Shown here one piece after another: positions 9,982-21,275 of a DNA stretch of 64,000 nt. Source of the DNA: Sanderia malayensis (Eukaryota > Cnidaria > Scyphozoa > Semaeostomeae > Pelagiidae); the NCBI GenBank assembly GCA_013076295.1, contig RQOL01000634.1:62001-126000 (forward strand), read 5' to 3'. Each line of letters opens with the position of its first letter. Positions within the stretch are counted from its first letter, which is position 1. Made by a program: the position numbers and the translations under genes. The notes under the pieces were generated by a model. It did not search any database. It was not told where the DNA came from and worked only from the letters and a program-made list of their open reading frames with translations.

Positions 9982-11428
9982 CTGACGTCGGAGATGCCGA
10001 ACTATGAGTCTTGTTCCGTTGCAAAGACCTTTCTTTGGATTGAGATTCCGCAGAAGAATGTTGCACCAACCTAATGCAATGAATATTATTGTGATTAATA
10101 ACGCCTTTTCTTGCTACACTACCTTTGAACATAATAATGTAATGTTAATAGGATGAAAGATTGTACTGTTCCTACCTTGAGTTTAAGTCTGTGCAACGGC
10201 ATTCCATTGGGAGTGAGTTGGTTGAGAAATTCAATGGGGTAGGCCTCTTCCTCATCTGGATCGTCTGTGACAACACTGTCTGTGCTGTAATAAGCTCTTT
10301 CGGCTGTTTGAAGTCTGTCCAGAATTACGTCCTTTACTTGATGTGATAAGTCATTCTTTGGAGTCAGACAACAGGGAGCAAGACTTAAGAATGACAAGCA
10401 ATTACATCATTACACTTCGATTCAGCTTGAAGTGGCATAGGAATTTGAAAGGTAGAACGTGAAGTTCTACCATTCATGAGCAGTGTTGCAGCAATTCCTG
10501 ACCACACCATTCACTGAACTTTATGTCCATTGGCTTGGAGATTGTGAACCAACGTGTTGTAAAGGAAAGTTTTCCCAGTTCCAGCCGGCCCGTCAACAAA
10601 GTGACAGTTCTGTTCGGAATGCGCGTTCATAGCATCAATGATTCCCGTGTATATGGCTTGCTGTTCAGGGTTCAATGTGGCCAGCATTCGTTCTCCTTCC
10701 TCTCTGGCGTTGGCAACATCAATGTCATCTTCCTCTATAATAATAAGTGAAATATATTGCAATAAAATTGGAAAGAAAGCCAGCAGAATCAATGTGCAAA
10801 AATACATAAATGCCCTTGTCTGCACGATCTTAGGATACATTATTATATTCTTACTAATACAGTACATATTTGAAAATAACACATATAGTACCTCGTTCAG
10901 GAATAACATAGTCGGCTGGCAGTTGAAGAAGGTGAGCATAATTAGTGATCAATTGGCCATGTACTTTCAAATTTTCGTCAATGTCATGTAGACATTGATA
11001 CATGTGTCGGTCTTCAAAAGCTATGGCCATATCTGGATGATTGAGTTGATCACATCGTACAAAATCTTCACTCAATGCTTCTTTGAACATGTTGAAGAGT
11101 GCTGCAATATCTGAAGGTGTTTGAGAAAGGAGTAATGTTGCAAACGACTGTCTCAGTTGTATTGGCATGTTAAAAATGACTGCCTCCTCCAAACAGCAAA
11201 TGATTTCAGCATCAACTTCTAAGAGACCTAGAGCTAAAGCTGCGTCTTTGAAGGAATTGCATAGGTTTCTTTTTATCGTGCGAAAATCTTCAAACGACGT
11301 GGCACCTCGTTTATGGAGAAGCAATAGTCTCAGTGCGAATCTTTGCTCACATGGTCGTGGGTGAAGTTGAGGAATTTCAAGAATAGGTTGATTTACTTCC
11401 CTTTGTTGATGTTCGATGGGCTGGGGTA
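9754..11428 (-). repeat. First unit of the 1675-bp tandem duplication
   Basis: This unit and 11429-13103 align end to end at an offset of exactly 1675 bases. The only difference I found is g versus c near 11365/13040. It contains the helicase C-terminal part, the PCCLTPKND segment, the Walker A segment and the FEDFRT segment. The junction shows a 2-base (CA) microhomology. Confidence 0.95.
10119..10939 (-). pseudogene. Helitron helicase core with internal deletion (unit 1)
   Basis: The frame at 10511-10939 has Walker A (VDGPAGTGKTFLYN), and the frame at 10119-10397 has the later PCCLTPKND segment. Between them copy C runs from QIPMPL (matching QIPIPLKLE of copy A) directly into that later segment. 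The Walker B block (WDEAS), GGDFRQVLP and the following ~150 residues of copy A are therefore gone. ATP hydrolysis would be impossible. The same structure repeats at 11794-12614. Confidence 0.85.
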
Positions 11429-13103
11429 CACATATAACTGACCATGTGTGAACACGGGCTCAGGTAAGTACAAACCAACATACCTCAGGGATTGCCCGTG
11501 TGCCTTGTTGATTGTCAAGCAGTATGCAAGTCTGACTGGAAACGGTCGGCGTTTCACTTTAAACAGCATTTCGGTGTCCTGAGTGGAGACTGTGATCTTG
11601 GGAATCATGACCTGTTGTCCTCTGTGCTCCTTCGTAATGATCTCTGCTGTAATCACCTGACGTCGGAGATGCCGAACTATGAGTCTTGTTCCGTTGCAAA
11701 GACCTTTCTTTGGATTGAGATTCCGCAGAAGAATGTTGCACCAACCTAATGCAATGAATATTATTGTGATTAATAACGCCTTTTCTTGCTACACTACCTT
11801 TGAACATAATAATGTAATGTTAATAGGATGAAAGATTGTACTGTTCCTACCTTGAGTTTAAGTCTGTGCAACGGCATTCCATTGGGAGTGAGTTGGTTGA
11901 GAAATTCAATGGGGTAGGCCTCTTCCTCATCTGGATCGTCTGTGACAACACTGTCTGTGCTGTAATAAGCTCTTTCGGCTGTTTGAAGTCTGTCCAGAAT
12001 TACGTCCTTTACTTGATGTGATAAGTCATTCTTTGGAGTCAGACAACAGGGAGCAAGACTTAAGAATGACAAGCAATTACATCATTACACTTCGATTCAG
12101 CTTGAAGTGGCATAGGAATTTGAAAGGTAGAACGTGAAGTTCTACCATTCATGAGCAGTGTTGCAGCAATTCCTGACCACACCATTCACTGAACTTTATG
12201 TCCATTGGCTTGGAGATTGTGAACCAACGTGTTGTAAAGGAAAGTTTTCCCAGTTCCAGCCGGCCCGTCAACAAAGTGACAGTTCTGTTCGGAATGCGCG
12301 TTCATAGCATCAATGATTCCCGTGTATATGGCTTGCTGTTCAGGGTTCAATGTGGCCAGCATTCGTTCTCCTTCCTCTCTGGCGTTGGCAACATCAATGT
12401 CATCTTCCTCTATAATAATAAGTGAAATATATTGCAATAAAATTGGAAAGAAAGCCAGCAGAATCAATGTGCAAAAATACATAAATGCCCTTGTCTGCAC
12501 GATCTTAGGATACATTATTATATTCTTACTAATACAGTACATATTTGAAAATAACACATATAGTACCTCGTTCAGGAATAACATAGTCGGCTGGCAGTTG
12601 AAGAAGGTGAGCATAATTAGTGATCAATTGGCCATGTACTTTCAAATTTTCGTCAATGTCATGTAGACATTGATACATGTGTCGGTCTTCAAAAGCTATG
12701 GCCATATCTGGATGATTGAGTTGATCACATCGTACAAAATCTTCACTCAATGCTTCTTTGAACATGTTGAAGAGTGCTGCAATATCTGAAGGTGTTTGAG
12801 AAAGGAGTAATGTTGCAAACGACTGTCTCAGTTGTATTGGCATGTTAAAAATGACTGCCTCCTCCAAACAGCAAATGATTTCAGCATCAACTTCTAAGAG
12901 ACCTAGAGCTAAAGCTGCGTCTTTGAAGGAATTGCATAGGTTTCTTTTTATCGTGCGAAAATCTTCAAACGACGTGGCACCTCGTTTATGGAGAAGCAAT
13001 AGTCTCAGTGCGAATCTTTGCTCACATGGTCGTGGGTGAACTTGAGGAATTTCAAGAATAGGTTGATTTACTTCCCTTTGTTGATGTTCGATGGGCTGGG
13101 GTA
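11429..13103 (-). repeat. Second unit of the 1675-bp tandem duplication
   Basis: It repeats 9754-11428 almost perfectly. Its far end joins the unique acidic linker at 13104, showing that this is the original right border, whereas the border at 11428/11429 is the duplication joint. Only this unit keeps continuity with the upstream part of the Helitron gene. Confidence 0.95.
11794..12614 (-). pseudogene. Helitron helicase core with internal deletion (unit 2)
   Basis: Duplicate of the preceding feature, with the same deletion between the Walker A block and the PCCLTPKND block. The deletion therefore came before the duplication. Confidence 0.85.
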
Positions 13104-13224
13104 CATCATCTTGGTGTTGTGGTGGGATTTCGTCTTGCATTTCAACTTCTTCGGGTGGTACCGCTATTTCATTCTCTTCATTCTCATTTTGAACGTTGAG
13201 TTGCAATTGCACATCAGCAGGCAA
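12529..13224 (-). pseudogene. Fusion of Helitron linker to pre-helicase region, Rep lost
   Basis: This 231-codon frame starts in an acidic, Gln/Glu/Pro-rich linker (residues 1-65) and passes straight into RPCEQRFALRLLLLHKRGA, the region just before the helicase. In copy A that block (RPCEQKFALRLLLLHQRGA) is preceded by several hundred residues of Rep. The HUH nuclease has therefore been deleted in frame here. The end runs into an intron (CTATAATAATAAGTG region) before the Walker A exon. Confidence 0.8.
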
Positions 13225-13905
13225 TATTTGTCAATCCTGAAATGCAATGCAATCTAAGTTAATATAATGCAATCATGTGTTTTGAAATGCATAAAACTGA
13301 AACTTGTGAAGATATGTCTATTTAGAGAGCAAAATAGTTTCATGACATGGTCCTATGGAGAATGACTGGTGTATTTTAAACCAATTGTGATGGTAGTCTG
13401 TTTTACCTGATTATCATGTGCAATCGGAATGTTTTGTTCCACGTTGATTTCATCAAGTTGTGCGGGCCTTTCAATTTCATTATTTTCATTTTCAATTTGT
13501 GTTTCGGGTTGCATCTGCATTGGCTGTATCTGTTGATAATGAAAATTAAATGAAATTAGTTACATTAAGTTATTAGTTATTGGAAATTTTAATGTCATTA
13601 CTGTGTGATTATGTAAATTGATATAAATATACATGGAAACTTATAATAAATGTCTCAAATAGGGAAATTGCATGAGGCATTTGGGTTATGGAAAATGGAG
13701 TTGCTTAACTGTAGTTAGCTTGTGTTAAGAATTTTATTTTACCTCATTATCATTTTGAGCTTGATTTACATTAAGCATCTCCACATCTGCCGTTTGTATT
13801 GCCGCTTGACCTCCATGATTACAATTCAGAAGGGGGTGGTTGCAATTGCATAATGATCGGCGGTACCTGCAGAGATGAAAAAGTATTGACAATTTGCTTG
13901 ATATA

Positions 13906-15031
13906 CCTTAGGTGTATTTAAATTCGCGCTGTACTATTTTTCGCGCACCCCCGATGGCGCGAAATTAAGTACTGCGCAAAAATTGAGCGGCGCGAAAAAG
14001 GCCACGCATGCGGATAACGCAAAGGCAGAATATCGTCATAAATTCAACGAGAAAGTATTTTATGCTATTGCAAAAAGTAATACGAGAAGCTTCCACATGT
14101 TTGATTCAATATTAAATCAAAATTAAAAACTATATATTCAATCGCAAATTCCAGCGATCATCATCAGAGGCTATGGCCGAATCAACATATTTTATGCTAT
14201 GTTTTCTGACAAATAACGAACTTTATTACTTTAAATGTCGATATCATTAAAATTTTGGTCGTTGAATTTAATTTGATCCGTCATCCCCACTAGATATTTC
14301 CAAAGTAATTTCACATCACACACACTGAAAGCCATTGGTCCGATGAAAAGAAATCCAAGGAATTCGTGCTGAAAATTTTAATGCCATATGTAGAAGAGAA
14401 GAGAGAAGAGCTGCAACTTAGAAGATATCAAGAGTGGCTTTTGCTGGCCGATGTTTTTAAGGGCCAATGGACAGAATGTGAAACAGTTGGTGCTTAAAAA
14501 TAACAGGAAAGGGGTTCCACTGCCAAACAACATGACCCATATTTACCAGCCCCTTGATCTCACAGTAACTAAAAGTTACAAGGAATTTCTCCATAAAGAG
14601 TGGCAAAACTGGCTTGCAGAACAAGTCCATCAACAAATTCAAAATGGTTGTGAAGCAGAACAAGTTAAAGTAGACTTGAAAATCAGCATTTTGAAGCAGA
14701 TACAGGCAAAGTAGTTGACATCTTTTTATGACCGCATGCAAAACCGACCAGATCAGCTGTCAAAGGGTTTAAGAGGGCTGGGATTATAGATTTCTTAGCA
14801 AAAGAGCGCCAGTATGAAGACCCATTCTTATAAAAATGTTACTTTTAGTCAAGAGTAACTTTCAGAAATATATTTTCGTTTGAACTGGGTTGTTGTACCA
14901 TTCTGTCTACTTGCCCGTGTGCGCAAATTCAAGACTGCGCGAAAATATGAGAGATTTGTGCGCGAATTTAAAATGCGCGAATTCAAGTACGCGCAAATTA
15001 TAATACACAACGAAATTTAATACACCTAAGG
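13906..15031. mobile_element. Pogo/Tigger-like element, 1126 bp, internally deleted
   Basis: The ends are inverted repeats: CCTTAGGTGTATTTAAATT at the left and, on the other strand at the right, CCTTAGGTGTATTAAATTT. TA flanks both sides (13904-13905 and 15032-15033), the mariner/pogo target. Just inside are repeats rich in GCGCGAAA/GCGCAAA. The interior holds a transposase remnant at 14451-14714 on the plus strand. It sits in the linker region of Helitron copy C. Confidence 0.75.
14451..14714 (+). pseudogene. Pogo-like DDE transposase fragment
   Basis: The 87-codon frame contains PNNMTHIYQPLDLTVTKSYK, which resembles the block after the second/third catalytic acid in DDE_1 (pogo, Tigger, Jerky) transposases, where a QPLD motif is typical. 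It continues with a helical KEWQNWLAEQV segment and soon stops. The N-terminal DNA-binding domain and the catalytic triad are absent. Confidence 0.7.
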
Positions 15032-15091
15032 TAATAACTGGTTTTATTTTGATAGTTGTTAATTTCAAATGGTTGTATAATATAGAGTTAT

Positions 15092-15316
15092 CTATTTTGA
15101 AAGTTCAGCACAAATTATTGGGTTGTGTACCTGAAGTTGAGGGGCCAGTGCTGCAGGATATTGCAAGCAATATCCTGGTTGTGGTACTGCTATAAGTCCA
15201 CAGTGGGGAAGCATCACAGGTAGCTCCCATGGCACATTCAATGCTTGCATCTGTGGATAATGAACTGGGAGGGGTTGATATTCTGGGGCTGGTTGCTGAG
15301 GGTATTCTTGCTGCAA
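15092..15316 (-). pseudogene. N-terminal protein fragment of Helitron copy C
   Basis: The frame is rich in Pro, Gln and Tyr and includes APEYQPLPVHYPQMQAL, similar to APEYQPFPAQYPLPEIQPM in copy A (44833-45393). It is therefore the N-terminal exon of the same Helitron gene, separated from the rest by the pogo-like insertion. Confidence 0.6.
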
Positions 15317-15420
15317 CTGGGGAAGATCATTTTATGGCTGGAATAGATAGATTAGACCACGAACTTTCAGAATTCACCGCATACCTTTGCGAAAAACGTT
15401 TTGTTTTCACGTAATCGATG

Positions 15421-15899
15421 ACGTGACATTAAGACAAATTTTATCAGTTAAAGTGTGTTTACTTTTAAGACGAACAAGATAACAAAATGAAAATGGCATT
15501 TTTGGAAACAGCTGAAATAGTCTTATCGAATGATATATGTTTGATTAGATGAGCATTTTGGTTAATGATGTCATCAATTTGTTCTCTCTTATTTTTGGAT
15601 AGTTAGTTTGTTTCAATTCCTCATAAATGCAAATTATCTCATTAAGACGTCTCCCCATTCACTCCAGTTTGAAAAACGAACGCTATAATGAGTGTTTCAA
15701 AAAATTCGCCAGTTTGGGGCACTTTATTTTAACTTTTTGATGCCAAAACCTGGTCTCACCCATGTTGTTGATTTATCACTTTCAAAGCTCGCTCTTTGGA
15801 AGTAGTTAAATATAACTTATCATTTTCGGCTTTACATGTTTTGAACTGCAAGCTACAAAATGCAGAGCTGTTTTGGCGCCCGGTTTACAATAGGCTACG
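15421..15899. other. No gene recognised
   Basis: AT-rich sequence without a conserved reading frame. The Helitron copy C 5' end and the boundary with the HECT remnant must lie in or near it, but I see no clear TC end. Confidence 0.4.
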
Positions 15900-15933
15900 T
15901 TAAGATACTAAAACATTCAGGAAAAAATTGCCG

Positions 15934-18365
15934 TCAGACGAATTTGTCTTTTCTGGACAAAAAATCACTTTCATACGTGCTTGAATCTTGTTGTAAGTGC
16001 ACTTCATCAGTAAAATCTTTATACTGCATCTCGCTCTCTCTCTTTTGGCAGTGCTTAAGAATGTTTTTTGTTGTTTTCCTTTTGCATTCTGGCTCTCCCT
16101 CATCTTTTTCAATTACTTCGTTTGCTTCAAAGCCATCTGCTCTATTCAACAACTGTACTTATCCCAACTGTTGACAAGAAGGCAATGGACATTTCTTTTC
16201 AAAATTATAATTTTACAGTTTCTAAATTTGTTTTGAGTTTCTTAAATTTTTGGACATTCTAGTACTAATTTCTTGAAAACCCAGTTTACAATAAAAAAAG
16301 TGTATTGTTGCTTTCAAAGGAAACAGACAACACTTAAGGTCATTGAAACATTGCTCCACAAAGTCCAAGAAATGCTTGAGAGTGGAAATTTTAGTAGACT
16401 GCCTATTGCTGCCTTCAGGAGAGAAATCAGGTTTTAGCAACTTTTGAAATTATTCAAAATCCCATTCAAACATGTCATTATTGCAAAACACATTCTGGAA
16501 GAGGTGTTGTTTTTCCTTGATCACATCTAACAAACCATATGTGTTCCAACCGGAGAGGAGTTCATTTAGAACTGATAATTGTTGTTCAATTTTTGCCTTG
16601 ACGAAGACAGACCTAAAGAGAAGTAAAAAAACAATCATTTTGTACAACATATGGCCATACAAACTGCAATGAAATAAAAAAAACTAAGTTTATATTTCTA
16701 ATTTTCTTTCTTCAAGCTTGCAACAAATGAAAAAATAAAATGGTCAAGTTGAGTTGACACTTGCTATTTCTATTCAGCAGTAATTTCCTAACCAAAACTA
16801 TCTGGAACTATACTCATACTAAAGCTTAATTTTTAATTTTCATACTAAAGAAATAATTTTTGAACAGTTACCACCAACATCAAGAAAAGTCAAGTGACTA
16901 CATAGGTTTCAAAGCATCGCAGAATGTTTACCAAGAACTTTTGCTTTTATTTGAATAATGACTCCTTACATTCATAAAATTCTTACTGAAGAATGCTGGA
17001 CTTCTTATCCAAGTTAGCTTTCAAGGGTTACCCCTGTAACCAAATATCTCCAGCAACTCCAATCCAGCATCACTTGTTACAAATTCTTTAACCCTATTAT
17101 CGTCAGAGGCTTGAATAAGCTCTAAAGATCATAAAAGGCAACATATTAGCATCATTGAGACACCATCAACTACAGAAAGCATCCTCCACAAACTTACTGA
17201 TCTAAATTATCAATAACATATACAATAGGGCCTGTAAAAACAATGTTTTGCATCAAAGACTTGTGATATTTGTGTTAAAACTGCTAAACTTAATGACAAA
17301 TCTGACTGACCTGAGTACAAGTTATTATGTAAGTTTGACTGTATTACCTCTTCATAAATCTCCCTGTAACATGAACCAGGAGGCAATGAACTAGGGAGAC
17401 AGGCAACGACTTTCTGTAAACCATAAGATATGTATGTGAAGAGCCATTGTGAAAGAAAACAGGGTGCTGCACCACCATTGCATATGCCACCTGCAAATAA
17501 ATGTCCAATGCTCATCACTGCTCCATCTCCAATGTTTGTTGTATGGTTCGTATCCATTGTCATCAGTCCCAATAAAATGATTAGACTTTACTTCCATTAT
17601 GGCCCCTAAAATAAGATGAAATTAATAATTCAAAATCACAATTTTACCTGAAATGCATAGGAGCGCTTTGGGTATTTTGTGAAGAGTCACACAAGTATTG
17701 CAGTGCCAATCCGTTTAGAGATTTGCAGGCCACTGTCGAAATGCGAAAAAAATTCCATCAAATTGTGAAAAACTACCAACTTAAATTGTACATTTGTATA
17801 TTTTAAAAATTTTTCTTTCAATTTAATTTAGGAAAGTGATCTTAGAAAGCCAATAAATTTTACGACTGGTTTGTGTTCCAAACTTTTACATTTCTGAAGT
17901 TGACATTTCATCACTTTGTAAATAAAATATGTTTCTGTAAACTTACTAGAATAAAACTCTCTTGACACACCACCAGAGTCAATGCCTGCTTCAGCAATAT
18001 AACAAATTCTGTATGCCCCCCCTTGTTTCTTAGCATTCCAAGGCTTCTTGAAGAATTTGGTGAAGTCAGAAAATTCATGGCCTCTTCCAATATTCAGTGT
18101 TACATCTATGGCCATTTTATAATGACATACTTTTACTGCTTGCACCAGCAGTTCTTTACATTCAGAGCTCATGGGCCCCCCACAAAGATCTTGACAAATT
18201 TCTGGTTCTTTAGCACTAAAATTATCTGCTTCGTCTTCAGAGCTCTGCAGTGCAATGAATGACGTTTCCTTACTTTGTAGACAAGCATCAACATGCTCTT
18301 CAATCATAGAAATAGTAAATTTTCTGTTGCAGACTGGGCACCGCATCTTTGGTTCACCAAAAAAG
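15934..18365 (-). pseudogene. UBZ zinc-finger/HECT gene, spliced, frameshifted
   Basis: The first visible exon (17947-18365) starts with CPVCNRKFTISMIEEHVDAC, a Rad18/UBZ-type ubiquitin-binding finger, and ends in the HECT block AGIDSGGVSREF. A GTAAGT donor follows at 17946, and an acceptor (TTTTAG) at about 17602 joins in phase to EVKSNHFIGTDDNGYEPYN. The frame then breaks by one base before the HECT-like MSIGHLFAGGICNGGAAPCF (17210-17572). Later pieces fit the same fold: LLSGWNTYGLLDVIK (16450-16662) and DFSPEGSNR (16222-16440). I do not find the C-terminal catalytic Cys block. It resembles G2E3-like HECT proteins. It abuts the Penelope remnant and may come from a relative of the HECT-bearing transposon. 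Confidence 0.6.
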
Positions 18366-18490
18366 CTATATTAAGTTTTTACGTATTTGAGGAGAATGAA
18401 ATCCTAAAAACGGGAAACAAACCAAAATTTTCTTGTGTGGAACAGTATCTTTACAAATAGATGGCTGATATAATTTATTAAGAAACATAT
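18366..18490 (-). pseudogene. Penelope-like linker, part 2
   Basis: Reads MFLNKLYQPSICKDTVPHKK, then ILVCFPFLGFHSPQIRKNL and a stop. The PFLG...S.QIRK.L block precedes the GIY-YIG domain in this family. It lies on the far side of the 6.3-kb insertion and continues part 1 in frame once the duplication is allowed for. Confidence 0.75.
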
Positions 18491-18496
18491 GAATAG
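18491..18496. repeat. Target-site duplication GAATAG, left
   Basis: Identical to 24773-24778 and immediately outside the inverted repeat. Removal of one copy plus the element restores a Penelope reading frame. Confidence 0.9.
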
Positions 18497-18928
18497 TATG
18501 GGGGTCCGTTGTGGTCAAAATACAACACACCCCTTGAATTATTATTTTCTTTAAAGACAATAATTTTTACTTCATCGTAAATAATTGTTTCATAAACGTA
18601 ATTAATTTTATCTGTTTGTCCTGCAGTTATAAACTTTAAACTCCCCCGGACTTATTTTTATCTGTTTCCTTAAAATTATTAAACTCATATGTTCAGAATT
18701 ATTGTTTCTGTTCACATGATAAATATTGTGTTTTTAAAATTATTTTTTTCTTTTTTCCATAATTAATTTTAACTGTTTGTTCTTTAATTTTTCGTATCCA
18801 AGGCTGAGTTTCCCATATCTAAGGCTGAGTTTCCCGTATCTAAGGCTGAGTTTCCCGAGTTTCCCATATCCAAGAATGCACCAAATCAAGGCTAGCCTCG
18901 ATTTCAGATTATTTCCCGCGCTTTTTTC
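18497..18928 (+). repeat. Left terminal inverted repeat (about 430 bp)
   Basis: Pairs with 23867-24772 on the other strand. The inner part holds tandem copies of a 21-bp motif around AAGGCTGAGTTTCCCGTATC. The outer part includes a conserved AACTCCCCCGGACTTAT segment. The inner end lies about 75 bases before the HECT start codon, so its promoter probably lies within the repeat. Confidence 0.92.
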
Positions 18929-19001
18929 CAGCCGAAGTTCTCACTTCTTCGCTGCTGCTGCTGTTCGCTTGTTCGTGGCCTGTTGTTCAACCAAACGAAA
19001 A

Positions 19002-21275
19002 ATGGACGAGAATCAGATACATTCTATTACAAGAAATGCAATAGAAAGCATAAACCAACTTGCTGAACTGGTTCGCCAATCATCGCAGCAGGGACAAAGA
19101 AGAGTTAGGCCTGCGCCTGCTGCTGAATCAACACCACCAATAGCAGCAATTTCAAGCCCAATTAGGCCTGCCCCTGCTGCTGGGCCTTCAGCAACAACAA
19201 CTTCTGCTGGCGCCAGGACAATGACAAGAGTGTCAAATGCACTGACGGAATTACAAAGACGATTCCCAACAACAAGACCATACTCTAATCCAAGTTCATC
19301 AAGAAGTGGATCTCAAGCTTCATCAAATTCAAGTGGCTTGCATTCCAGGCCTCATCCTCCTGGCCGCCCAGCAGTTTATCTGGTAACCAGAGATGTGATA
19401 ATCATGAATTTTGATTCTGAAAGGTTGCCTTCCAAATCCCAGAAGCCAAAACTGGAGCAGGAACGGCGTGTGATTTCTGGATCTGATGTGGACAGGCGAT
19501 GGAATGCCATAAGATTGCATGAAGAATTGGGGACATTGCTACCAGAACAGTGGATGGTGGATGTTGGGTTTGAAATTGTCAAGAATAGTTGTGGAAGTTT
19601 GGTTAAACCAAATATCCCCAGAAATAAATCCATTGACTCAAACCTGCTGTTCAGATCTATTGCCCCTTCTGGAGCAATTTATATGAGACTTCTTGCTGGA
19701 AAGCCATTTGATGATAATCAAGATAACAACATTGATTTTGAAATTGAAACAATTTCAATGAATGAGAGTGATGGCATTTTGAATGGTAATGAAAATAGCA
19801 ATGATGAAGACTTTGTTTCTAGAAGCAATCAAGGAAATACTGAAGTTCTCAATAGTAAAAGCAATGAAGGTGAGAAGAAAACAGCTTGCATAAGGGGCCA
19901 TCAACAAACATGGTGTCAGGCCATTTTCTCAGAATCCCAAATATGGTGACCAAATTTTTCAAGTGCCCCAAATATGCTGGCCAATATATATTATATAATT
20001 CTTTTTTAACCCTCAAAATCTCAGATCCCAAATATATTGACTGGCCTTCAATTTTAGACCACAACTATGTGGTCTAATATTCTAATATCTAATATCTAAT
20101 ATCTCTAAGGTCTAATATCTCTTTTATCTTATATTCTTTTTCGTGGCTGGTTACATGTCTTCCAGCTTCAAGATTTATAGCTATCATCAAATTTTTTATT
20201 CATTATTTTTCCTATTTTTGAATCCACAGAAGGTACACAAGAAACCCAAAGCAAGTTCAAGTGTTCATTTGCTATACAACCAATAATAAATAAGATTAAA
20301 GAAGCTGGAATTATTGACCCAATTGAAACTCTGAAGATTCTTCAGAAAGATATTCTACAGGGTAGACCTTTGGATTTAGCTATGATGGAAGATACTATTG
20401 ATGGAGAATGCAGCTACATCACAGTGGACAGAGAAAACATTCTGACATCTACTTTCAGTGAATTGCAGTATGTGGAAAACTTGAGGTACACACTCCATGT
20501 TGATTTTATGGGTGAGCAGTGTGTGGATCTGGGTGGCCCAAGAAAAGAATGGATCAGGATGATGAATCATGCCATAAAAGAAAAGTATTTCGACCATGGT
20601 TTAAGAGAAATGCTAGCTGAGGATTACTACTATGTTGGCATCATGATTGCAGTGGCTCTTCTGCAGAATGGGCAGTTGCCCGTTTTCATGGAGGAAAATA
20701 TCACACAGCACATCATTTCTACTAGCCTTGACCAATGTATTATTCAATTACAGCGTGGGTTAGAGATGTTAGGTATGTATTCTGCTTTCCAACAGCTGCC
20801 AATGTTATGCAATTTATTAAGGCCAGGTGCTCCAATGGCACTGAATGTCCAGAAATTACTACAATTGCTGCAGGCCCGTTTTTCAGAGGAGGGATCAAAT
20901 TCACGTAAACATGAGAAAGAGTGTTATCAAATGTTTATCAAGTATATCAGAGAGGTAGCTAGTGGCAGAAGATCAAGCAATAGCTCAAATTTGACTCTTG
21001 GTGACATTCTTAGTTTTGTTACTGGTGCCACTGAGGAACCTCCACTTGGGTTCCAGATGCAGCCAGCAATTCAGTTTATTTGTCCAACAGAGTTGCAGAG
21101 AAGTAGCCAAGAAGGAGAAGCAAGTTTTGCTGCTTGCTTTGCTCCAACAGCAAGAACATGTGTCAATGTTTTGTGCCTGCCAAGAGGTACCCTTCAATTC
21201 TCATTGCCCTCAATGGAAAAGCTATTTGCTCTATATGATGAAGTGTTCAGTCAGAAGTTCTTTGGTGTGCAATGA
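19002..21275 (+). CDS. HECT-domain E3 ligase-like protein, transposon cargo
   Basis: Two exons, 19002-19869 and 20230-21275, join in phase (GAAG/GTGAGA donor, CCACAG acceptor) into 637 codons. I chose the ATG at 19002 (MDENQIHS) because earlier codons translate the inverted repeat. Residues 25-125 are Pro/Ala/Ser-rich; about 125-250 contain a conserved-looking block (RPAVYLVTRDVIIMNF). The rest is HECT-like: VDFMGEQCVDLGGPRKEW, a central helical region, and PTARTCVNVLCLP, with a Cys near residue 600 in the position of the catalytic Cys in HECT E3s (usual form TCFN.L.LP). It would accept ubiquitin from an E2, presumably in nucleus or cytoplasm. It converges with the transposase, and no UBZ finger is present. 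Confidence 0.85.

Larger units (their letters stand above)
9193..15420 (-). mobile_element. Autonomous-type Helitron copy C, rearranged
   Basis: The 3' end on the minus strand is CCCCCGGCTAG at 9193 with the family hairpin. Going upstream come the helicase C-terminus (9655-9981), a helicase segment that has lost its middle, a repeat of the same segment, an acidic/Gln-rich linker (12529-13224 and on to 13860), and a fragment at 15092-15316 whose PEYQPLPVHYP matches the N-terminal protein of copy A (PEYQPFPAQYP). The HUH Rep domain is missing. A pogo-like element occupies 13906-15031. The 5' end is not identified; about 15420 is where similarity stops being visible. This copy cannot encode a working RepHel protein. 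Confidence 0.75.

Noticed and set aside
18777..19001. Upstream extension of the HECT frame with FPYLRLSFPYLRLSF repeats
   Set aside because: These codons translate the tandem units of the inverted repeat; the ATG at 19002 is the better start.
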